Positions 7,118-12,673 of a DNA stretch of 12,673 nt are shown here, in pieces. The translations under genes were made by a program, and so were the position numbers. The DNA comes from Crocinitomicaceae bacterium. Lineage in GTDB: Bacteria; Bacteroidota; Bacteroidia; Flavobacteriales_D; Sanyastnellaceae. Every line of letters begins with the position of its first letter. The first letter of the stretch is position 1. Location of the stretch: positions 1 to 12,673 of the forward strand of contig JADLBA010000131.1 in assembly GCA_020848015.1 (NCBI GenBank), in the 5' to 3' direction. The notes below the pieces were generated by a model. The model ran no database searches and was not told where the DNA came from. It saw nothing but the letters and a program-made list of their open reading frames with translations.

Positions 7118-7125
7118 AATATTTA
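7118..7125 (+). promoter_or_regulatory. Weak -7-like element (AATATTTA) before lon
   Basis: A degenerate match to TAnnTTTG (4 of 6 fixed bases), lying in the 43 bp gap after the glmU-like gene and ending 6 nt before ATG 7132. Position matches the other promoters here, but the sequence match is poor and AT-rich DNA gives such matches easily. lon may simply be read through from the upstream gene. Confidence 0.25.
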
Positions 7126-7131
7126 CAGAAT

Positions 7132-9579
7132 ATGCACGACACCGAAGATATTTTCTCCTTTCTGCTCAATGAAGAAGAAATGGCAGATCATGAGTTTATC
7201 CCTTTGATTTCACCCGAAGACGAAGACCGGATGGACAAGGAACCCACTCCTGAGACATTGCCTATTCTCCCCCTTAGAAATACAGTGCTTTTCCCCGGAG
7301 TGGTAATACCCATCACTGTTGGCAGGGATAAATCAATCCGGCTTATCAAGGATGCTAACAGAGGAAATAAAACCATCGGCGTTGTTGCACAACTTAATCC
7401 TGATATTGATGAACCGATATTCGAGGATCTGAATAAAATTGGCACACAGGCCACCATCATGCGGATGCTGAAAATGCCCGATGGAAGTACCTCCGTCATT
7501 ATCCAGGGAAAAAAAAGGATAGAAATCAAAGGTCTTGTTGCCAGCGAACCCTACTTCAAAGCCCAGGTTATTGAATTTCCTGAAGTCAATAAAAACTCTG
7601 AAAGCAAAGAACAGCAGGCGTTATTCGAAACCCTGCGCGATCACGCACTCAAGATTATTCATCTGTCCCCCGAAATTCCAAGTGAAGCCTCAGTGGCAAT
7701 GAAGAATATCAACGGGCTTAGTTTTCTTACCAATTTCATCTCTTCCAATATGAAAGCCAATGTGCAGGAAAAGCAGGCTCTGTTAGAGATGGCTGATCTT
7801 GAGGAACGCGCAAAAAAAGTACTCGAATATCTCGGAAAAGAACTGCAGATGCTCGAAATGAAAAACGAGATACACAAAAAAGTTCATTCCGATATTTCCA
7901 AGCAGCAGCGCGAATATTTTCTGCAACAGCAGATGAAGCAGATACAGGAGGAGTTAGGATCAAACCCTGTCAAGGAAGAAATTGAAGAGAAAAAAAAGAA
8001 GGCTCTTGAGAAAAAATGGCCTGAATCCGTTGCTAAAGCCTTTGAAAAAGAACTGGGAAAACTGGAGCGGATGAATCCCCAGGCTGCTGAGTTCAGCGTT
8101 CAATCCAATTATATTGATACCCTGCTTGACCTTCCGTGGAATGAGTATAGCGAGGATAATTTTGACTTAAAACATGCAAAGACCATTCTGGATCGCGATC
8201 ACTTCGGACTCGAAAAAGTAAAGGAAAGAATACTGGAACACTTGGCAGTACTGAAAATAAAGGGGGATATGAAATCTCCTATTATTTGCCTGTACGGCCC
8301 TCCGGGTGTTGGAAAGACCTCGCTAGGAAAATCAATTGCTGAGGCACTGGGCAGAAAATATATTCGTATGTCACTCGGCGGACTACATGATGAAGCCGAG
8401 ATACGAGGCCACCGGAAAACCTATATTGGTGCTATGCCAGGCCGCATCATTCAGAGCCTGAAAAAATCCGGAACGTCGAATCCGCTTTTTGTGCTGGACG
8501 AAATTGATAAACTGGGACAAGGGGTGCACGGAGACCCGAGTTCCGCGATGCTCGAAGTGCTCGATCCAGAACAAAACCACGCATTCTACGACAACTACGT
8601 GGAATTGGATTACGACCTTTCCAAAGTGATGTTCATCGCAACATGCAATTCTCTGAGTACTGTTCAACCGGCACTGCGAGACCGGCTCGAGATCATAGAA
8701 GTGAATGGTTATACGGTTGAGGAAAAAGTGGAAATTGCCAGACGACACCTTGTTCCAAAACAACTCCGTGAAAATGGCATCCGCCAAAATCAGATCAGTT
8801 TTTCTGATGAAATATTAGTGAAACTGATCGAAGAATATACCAATGAAAGCGGAGTGCGGAACCTTGAAAAACGGATCGGTAAATTGGTTCGAAACAGAGC
8901 CAAACAGCTTGCAATGGAAGAAAAATTTAAAATAGCGCTGAGCGGGGAGGAGTTGCAAAAAGTGTTGGGCGCAAGCTATGAAAAGGATAAATATTCCGAT
9001 AATGATGTAGCCGGTGTTGTAACAGGTTTGGCATGGACACCGACGGGGGGAGATATATTGTTTATTGAAACAAGTCTTACAAAAGGAAAAGGTAAACTCA
9101 CCCTGACCGGTAATCTCGGAGATGTGATGAAGGAGTCGGCGATGATTGCACTGGAATACCTGAAAAGCCACGCAGATATGTTGAGCCTCGATCAGGAAAT
9201 TTTTGACAACTGGAACGTCCACGTCCACGTACCTCAAGGTGCTGTACCCAAAGATGGACCTTCTGCCGGAATCACCCTCCTTACAGCACTCGCTTCTGCT
9301 TTTACCCAGCGCAAGGTGAAAAAATTTCTCGCCATGACAGGTGAGATAACATTGCGGGGAAAAGTGCTGCCCGTCGGCGGAATCAAAGAAAAAATTCTTG
9401 CGGCTAAACGAGCTGGGGTGAAAGAGATCATTCTCTCCGAACGCAACCGTAAAGACATCGAAGAGATCAATGAACGATACCTGAAAGGGCTGAAATTTCA
9501 TTTTGTAACTGAGATGTATGAAGTGGTGGAAAAGGCATTACTCAAAGAGAAAGTCATCAATGCTCTCAAAGTAGCCTGA
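7132..9579 (+). CDS. lon: ATP-dependent protease Lon
   Basis: A complete 815-residue cytoplasmic AAA+ serine protease that degrades misfolded and regulatory proteins. Domains in order: Lon N-terminal substrate domain (about 45-245, from LPILPLRNTVLFPGVVIP), a helical and Lys/Glu-rich coiled region (about 250-330), AAA+ module with Walker A GPPGVGKTS (389-397, K395) and Walker B VLDEIDK (D456/E457), then the protease domain. The catalytic dyad is intact: S711 in PKDGPSAG and K754 in GGIKEK, separated by 43 residues as in E. coli Lon (S679/K722). The frame is open from ATG 7033, which would add 33 residues overlapping the upstream gene by 56 bp. ATG 7132, giving MHDTEDIFSFL in the intergenic gap, is preferred; ATG 7180 is also possible. 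No heat-shock control element is evident. Confidence 0.97.
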   Translation: MHDTEDIFSFLLNEEEMADHEFIPLISPEDEDRMDKEPTPETLPILPLRNTVLFPGVVIPITVGRDKSIRLIKDANRGNKTIGVVAQLNPDIDEPIFEDLNKIGTQATIMRMLKMPDGSTSVIIQGKKRIEIKGLVASEPYFKAQVIEFPEVNKNSESKEQQALFETLRDHALKIIHLSPEIPSEASVAMKNINGLSFLTNFISSNMKANVQEKQALLEMADLEERAKKVLEYLGKELQMLEMKNEIHKKVHSDISKQQREYFLQQQMKQIQEELGSNPVKEEIEEKKKKALEKKWPESVAKAFEKELGKLERMNPQAAEFSVQSNYIDTLLDLPWNEYSEDNFDLKHAKTILDRDHFGLEKVKERILEHLAVLKIKGDMKSPIICLYGPPGVGKTSLGKSIAEALGRKYIRMSLGGLHDEAEIRGHRKTYIGAMPGRIIQSLKKSGTSNPLFVLDEIDKLGQGVHGDPSSAMLEVLDPEQNHAFYDNYVELDYDLSKVMFIATCNSLSTVQPALRDRLEIIEVNGYTVEEKVEIARRHLVPKQLRENGIRQNQISFSDEILVKLIEEYTNESGVRNLEKRIGKLVRNRAKQLAMEEKFKIALSGEELQKVLGASYEKDKYSDNDVAGVVTGLAWTPTGGDILFIETSLTKGKGKLTLTGNLGDVMKESAMIALEYLKSHADMLSLDQEIFDNWNVHVHVPQGAVPKDGPSAGITLLTALASAFTQRKVKKFLAMTGEITLRGKVLPVGGIKEKILAAKRAGVKEIILSERNRKDIEEINERYLKGLKFHFVTEMYEVVEKALLKEKVINALKVA

Positions 9580-9665
9580 TGAGAAGGATAGTGCGAACAG
9601 AAAACTCACGGCTATCATTGATTGCCGGTTAGAAAATATTCTTCTCCCTTTCGCGTTTCCCGCTG

Positions 9666-9673
9666 CATCTTTA
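9666..9673 (+). promoter_or_regulatory. Degenerate -7 element (CATCTTTA) ending 4 nt before the porQ ATG
   Basis: Matches the A and the TTT of TAnnTTTG but has C at the first and A at the last position. It ends 4 nt before ATG 9678, the same spacing as the two perfect elements before the glmU-like gene and def. That repeated geometry is the main reason to list it. Confidence 0.35.
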
Positions 9674-9677
9674 CACG

Positions 9678-10715
9678 ATGAAATTGCGGTTACTGCCTGT
9701 ACTATTTTTGATACTTTCAACGAAGCTATACGCACAACTTGGCGGTACCACTGTCTTTAACGCATTAAACATCAACGGCTCTGCACGTGCAGCTTCCCTC
9801 GGCGGCAATTACCTTTCAATGAAAGACGGCGATGTGAACCTTGTCGCTGCCAACCCCTCTCTGCTTGATAGCACAACAAGCGGGAAGTTGTCATTCAGCT
9901 ACGTTGATTATTTTGCAAAAACTAACTTCGGTTTTGCTTCTTATGCTAAATCCCTTCAAAATAAAAAATGGACCATTGCCGGAACTATGCAATACTTCAG
10001 CTATGGAAAAATGACCGAACTCGACGGTCTTGGCTATGAACTGGGAGAATTTTCTGCCGGCGATTATGCTCTTACCATCGGTTCTGCTTATCAGTATGAC
10101 AGCCTGTGGAGTCTTGGAGCAAATCTGAAGGCCATTTATTCCAACCTCGCAAATTATTATTCGTTCGGTATGGCAGCCGACCTTGCTGCAACATACAATA
10201 AGCCTAAAAAGAATTTTTCAGCAGCAATCGTTCTTAAGAATATAGGTATTCAATTAGTTTCTTATACCGAAGGACAAAAAGAAAAACTCCCCGCAGAATT
10301 ACAGGTGGGCTTTATTAAACGACCTCGCCATGCCCCGTTCCGGTTTTCTGTGGTCTTTGAAAACCTGCAAACTTGGAATCTTCGCTATGACAATCCGAAC
10401 GAAGCTCTGCTGACCGATCCGGTAACTGGTGAGGTAATTGAAAAAAATACCTGGGAGTTTGGAGATAATTTAATGAGACACGTGGTTATTGGAACCGAAT
10501 TCATTCTGACGAAGAATATAAATATTCGTCTGGGATATAATTATCGCCGGAGGCAGGAACTTAAATTACCCGATAGACCTGCTACTGCCGGCATTTCATT
10601 TGGATTCGGGTTTAAAGTCAGTCGTTTTTATCTTAGCTATGGCCGCGCCATCTATCATGTTGCCGGCCCCTCAAATCATTTTACCGTTACTACCGACCTC
10701 AGCAAGTGGATATGA
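9678..10715 (+). CDS. porQ: Type IX secretion system protein PorQ-like outer-membrane protein
   Basis: A 345-residue exported protein. The signal peptide is clear: MKLR, a hydrophobic core to about residue 15, and cleavage likely after LYA (A19). The mature start GGTTVFNALNINGSARAASLGG and the nearby AANPSLLD segment are hallmarks of PorQ/PorV-type proteins. The rest is rich in alternating aromatic strands (FSYVDYFAKTNFGFASYAKS, LGYNYRRRQEL) and ends in a predicted beta strand, as expected for a FadL-like outer-membrane barrel. In Porphyromonas gingivalis, PorQ works with PorU, PorV and PorZ in attaching type IX cargo to surface lipopolysaccharide. Its presence implies a type IX secretion system elsewhere in the genome. 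It is flanked by 98 and 82 bp gaps and looks monocistronic. Family placement is from recognised motifs, not alignment. Confidence 0.85.
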   Translation: MKLRLLPVLFLILSTKLYAQLGGTTVFNALNINGSARAASLGGNYLSMKDGDVNLVAANPSLLDSTTSGKLSFSYVDYFAKTNFGFASYAKSLQNKKWTIAGTMQYFSYGKMTELDGLGYELGEFSAGDYALTIGSAYQYDSLWSLGANLKAIYSNLANYYSFGMAADLAATYNKPKKNFSAAIVLKNIGIQLVSYTEGQKEKLPAELQVGFIKRPRHAPFRFSVVFENLQTWNLRYDNPNEALLTDPVTGEVIEKNTWEFGDNLMRHVVIGTEFILTKNINIRLGYNYRRRQELKLPDRPATAGISFGFGFKVSRFYLSYGRAIYHVAGPSNHFTVTTDLSKWI

Positions 10716-10785
10716 GATACTATGGGATACCGAATCTGTGGCTCTGACGTGGGTTTCTCTATTATTCTAAAACTTTAATCAGTAT

Positions 10786-10793
10786 TACCTTTG
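10786..10793 (+). promoter_or_regulatory. Bacteroidota -7 promoter element (TACCTTTG) ending 4 nt before the def ATG
   Basis: A perfect TAnnTTTG octamer, identical to the one at 5349, ending 4 nt before ATG 10798. This predicts a leaderless or nearly leaderless transcript. A weak TTC (10765-10767) lies 18 bp upstream. It indicates that def is transcribed separately from porQ. Confidence 0.6.
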
Positions 10794-10797
10794 TGCC

Positions 10798-11364
10798 ATG
10801 ATTTTACCCATTGTTGCCTACGGTGACCCTGTACTGAAGAAAAAAGCAGCGGAAATTGATCAGGACTACCCCGATCTGGATAAACTGATTGAAGATATGT
10901 TCGAGACCATGTACAATGCAAAAGGGGTGGGACTTGCCGCTCCCCAGGTTGGAAAATCTATCCGGCTTTTTATTGTAGATGCCTCTCCATTCGCAGAAGG
11001 CGAAGACGGCGATCCTGAATGTAAGGATTTCAAACGTGTGTTTATCAACCCCATCATTTTTGATGAAGAAGGAACCGAATGGGGATTCGAAGAAGGGTGC
11101 CTTTCTATCCCCAATATCAGAGAGGAGGTGAGGAGAAAACCCAGTCTGAAAATTGAATACTATAATGAAAACTGGGATCTTTATGAAGAAGAACTCGATG
11201 GTTTTCCCGCACGGGTAGTTCAACACGAATACGATCATATTGATGGAATACTTTTTATTGATCGCATCAGCGCTTTTAAGAAAACACTTTTGAGAGGAAA
11301 ACTGGAAGATATTCGCAATGGAATTACTGATGTATCTTACCGGATGAAATTTCCCAAAAAATAA
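10798..11364 (+). CDS. def: Peptide deformylase
   Basis: A 188-residue metalloenzyme that removes the formyl group from the initiator methionine of nascent proteins at the ribosome. All three family motifs are intact: GVGLAAPQVG (residues 43-52), EEGCLSIP (98-105) with metal ligand C101, and QHEYDHIDG (142-150) with ligands H143 and H147 and catalytic E144. An acidic insertion (about 65-78, AEGEDGDPECKD) sits between the first two motifs, similar to other Bacteroidota deformylases. It has its own promoter directly upstream, and the lipoprotein gene begins 20 bp after its stop, so the two are probably co-transcribed. Confidence 0.97.
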   Translation: MILPIVAYGDPVLKKKAAEIDQDYPDLDKLIEDMFETMYNAKGVGLAAPQVGKSIRLFIVDASPFAEGEDGDPECKDFKRVFINPIIFDEEGTEWGFEEGCLSIPNIREEVRRKPSLKIEYYNENWDLYEEELDGFPARVVQHEYDHIDGILFIDRISAFKKTLLRGKLEDIRNGITDVSYRMKFPKK

Positions 11365-11384
11365 TTATTCAATTTTAACCTGAA

Positions 11385-11966
11385 ATGCGGAATCCTCTTC
11401 TTTTTATCTTCCTTTCTTTTTTTACTTTTTCTATCTTCTCCTGTGCACCTGAGTCATCTACTCAGGAAGGGGACAAAACATCCTCTACTTCCACCATTGC
11501 TAATTCTACTGAAGTTGAAAAAAATAACAGTATTGCTCAAATTAAAGAGATGGAGGCAAAACTGAATCAAAACAGCGCTGATAAATCCACCGCCAACCGG
11601 CTGTTGATGGCCTGTATTGATTTTACCAACCGGTTTCACGATCATGCAGAGTCGGATGATTATATGATGAGGGCAGCATCGCTGGCCGACGGGCTTGGTA
11701 AGTATGATAAGGCTATTGAATTGCTGATCAATTACCACGAGGGATACCCGCAAGGCAAGCATCGCGAAGAAGCGGCCTATCTTGTCGCTTTTATTTACGA
11801 TGCTCATATTGGTGACAAACAAAAAGCAGCGATATACTATAACAAAGTCATTGAATTATACCCACTGTCAAAATGGGCTGCTGATGCTCGTGCTATGCTC
11901 AATATTGTAAATAAGTCAGACGAAGAACTGATTCGCTTCCTCGAAGAAAAAAACAAACCATCGTAA
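11385..11966 (+). CDS. TPR-repeat lipoprotein
   Basis: A 193-residue predicted lipoprotein. The N-terminus is a short hydrophobic signal (PLLFIFLSFFTFSIF) ending in a lipobox IFSC with the lipidated cysteine at residue 20. A Ser/Thr-rich, low-complexity linker follows (about 22-45), then a helical region with two tetratricopeptide-like repeats (about 92-121 and 127-160; AIELLINYHEGYP and AAIYYNKVIELYP are the paired B-helix ends). The fold recalls the BamD/YbgF class of envelope TPR proteins, which scaffold protein complexes, but length and the absence of other landmarks prevent naming it. It sits 20 bp after def, a common kind of pairing that does not reveal function. Lipidation and TPR content are seen in the sequence; partner and role are unknown. 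Confidence 0.8.
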   Translation: MRNPLLFIFLSFFTFSIFSCAPESSTQEGDKTSSTSTIANSTEVEKNNSIAQIKEMEAKLNQNSADKSTANRLLMACIDFTNRFHDHAESDDYMMRAASLADGLGKYDKAIELLINYHEGYPQGKHREEAAYLVAFIYDAHIGDKQKAAIYYNKVIELYPLSKWAADARAMLNIVNKSDEELIRFLEEKNKPS

Positions 11967-12047
11967 AATGGGTTTGGCATTTATCTCTTTCTTATAGAAC
12001 TTTACCTCTTTCAAAAATAAACAGTTCTAACTATAACCCTTTCTAAT

Positions 12048-12659
12048 ATGAAATTCAGACCAGGCGTACTCACCGGTAATGAAGTTACCGAAGTATTCAA
12101 TGATGCACTCGATAGAAAATATGCGTTACCCGCAGTCAATGTTATTGGCACCAATAGTGTGAATGCTGTGCTTGAGACAGCACGCGATGTGAATTCGCCG
12201 GTTATCATTCAGTTCAGCAACGGCGGAGGAGCATTTTTTGGCGGAAAGAGTTTAAAGAACGATACCCAACAGGCATCAATACTGGGTTCTGTGAGCGGTG
12301 CGCAGCATATTCATACAATGGCAGAAGCCTACGGTGTGCCGGTGATCGTACATACAGACCACTGTGCCAAAAACCTTCTGCAGTGGATGGACGGAATGCT
12401 CCATCACGGGGAACGTTTTTTTGAGCGAACCGGTAAACCCCTTTTCAGTTCTCATATGCTCGATTTTTCTGAGGAACCGCTGGAAGAAAACATTGAACTT
12501 TCTGCAAAGTATTTTGGGAGAATGTCAAAAATGGGAATAACTCTCGAAATAGAACTGGGCGTTACAGGAGGTGAAGAAGACGGTGTAGATAATTCAGATG
12601 TGGATAATTCTAAACTATATACTCAGCCTGAAGATGTTGCCTATACTTATGAAAAGTAA
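12048..12659 (+). CDS. fbaA: Class II fructose-bisphosphate aldolase, interrupted by an in-frame TAA near the window end
   Basis: The 203 residues closely match the N-terminal part of FbaA-type class IIA aldolases (about 355-360 residues), which cleave fructose-1,6-bisphosphate to DHAP and glyceraldehyde-3-phosphate in glycolysis. Recognisable blocks are ALPAVNVIGTNSVNAVLETA (26-45), VIIQFSNGG (52-60), HTDHCAK with catalytic D104 and zinc ligand H105, KPLFSSHMLD (130-139), TLEIELG (165-171) with E169, and GGEEDGVDNS (174-183). The frame stops at TAA 12657-12659 after DVAYTYEK, where E. coli FbaA has DVDYAYTEL. The next codons in the same frame read K-A-I-S, matching the family's KIS segment, so coding sequence continues past the stop. 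The lost part would carry the remaining two zinc histidines and the phosphate-binding loop, so the 203-residue product could not be active. The cause may be a real nonsense mutation or a base error near a sequence end. Confidence 0.88.
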   Translation: MKFRPGVLTGNEVTEVFNDALDRKYALPAVNVIGTNSVNAVLETARDVNSPVIIQFSNGGGAFFGGKSLKNDTQQASILGSVSGAQHIHTMAEAYGVPVIVHTDHCAKNLLQWMDGMLHHGERFFERTGKPLFSSHMLDFSEEPLEENIELSAKYFGRMSKMGITLEIELGVTGGEEDGVDNSDVDNSKLYTQPEDVAYTYEK

Positions 12660-12673
12660 AAGGCCATTTCTGA

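Noticed and set aside
7984..8018. A-rich run in lon (eight consecutive A) as a programmed frameshift site
   Set aside because: It encodes the Lys/Glu-rich linker, the zero frame continues uninterrupted through the complete AAA+ and protease domains, and no alternative-frame product is apparent.
8815..9501. Long open frame on the minus strand inside lon (also 5861-6439 minus inside the glmU-like gene)
   Set aside because: These frames are antisense to strongly conserved coding sequence, and their translations show no recognisable domain or start context.
9587..9616. Possible hairpin after lon (GATAG pairing with CTATC)
   Set aside because: Only five paired bases with a large loop and no following T-run; not better than chance, so not called as a terminator.
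12036..12043. ACCCTTTC, ending 4 nt before the fbaA ATG, as another -7 element
   Set aside because: The spacing matches the other promoters but only TTT of the fixed bases is present, so the match is too weak to call.
12657..12659. TAA as a recoded or reassigned sense codon in fbaA
   Set aside because: Several intact genes in the window end in TAA with clear family-typical C-termini, and there is no selenocysteine or pyrrolysine context (those use TGA and TAG).
1..12673. CRISPR arrays, tRNA or rRNA genes, insertion sequences, phage or defence genes
   Set aside because: I looked for regular direct repeats, terminal inverted repeats, tRNA-like cloverleaf ends and transposase, integrase or nuclease motifs and saw none.

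Overview
The window looks like a chromosomal piece of a Bacteroidota genome, probably an environmental lineage near Chitinophagales, Sphingobacteriia or Saprospiria. Three things point there. There is a PorQ-like protein of the type IX secretion system, which is confined to this phylum. There is a GlmU-family protein of the alternative Bacteroidota type. The promoters follow the phylum's TAnnTTTG -7 element, and start codons have A-rich upstream sequence with no Shine-Dalgarno. All genes lie on the + strand. I see no tRNA, rRNA, CRISPR array, insertion sequence or origin, and no gene-free stretch longer than about 135 bp.

Region 1 (1-5244) is a tightly packed surface-sugar cluster that enters from the left edge. 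In order it holds: the 3' part of a hexapeptide-repeat N-acyltransferase (WbpD/FdtC/QdtC type), a DegT/DnrJ/EryC1 aminotransferase of the FdtB/QdtB/WbpE type, a NeuD/PglD-like acyltransferase, a membrane-anchored GT2 glycosyltransferase resembling GtrB/ArnC/DPM synthases, an extended SDR sugar-nucleotide epimerase/dehydratase, and a second, distinct DegT-family aminotransferase. Gaps are from -4 to 21 bp, so it reads as one operon. Together the genes could make one or two N-acylated amino sugars and load one onto a polyprenyl phosphate. A small ArnE/SMR-like membrane protein (5378-5743) follows under its own promoter and could be the matching flippase.

Region 2 (5874-9579) is housekeeping: the GlmU-family sugar nucleotidyltransferase/acyltransferase, then a complete ATP-dependent Lon protease with an intact Ser-Lys dyad.

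Region 3 (9678-12659) holds the PorQ-like outer-membrane protein, peptide deformylase, a TPR lipoprotein and the start of a class II fructose-bisphosphate aldolase. The aldolase reading frame is cut by an in-frame TAA at 12657-12659. The codons after it still read as aldolase up to the window edge, so it is a nonsense mutation or a sequence error near an end.

The most notable non-gene signal is the placement of the -7 elements. Two perfect TAnnTTTG octamers (before the glmU-like gene and def) and one degenerate copy (before porQ) all end exactly 4 nt before the start codon, which predicts leaderless or nearly leaderless transcripts. I found no clearly novel multi-gene system. The best candidates for follow-up are the sugar cluster with its putative flippase, the fixed promoter-to-start geometry and the interrupted aldolase.
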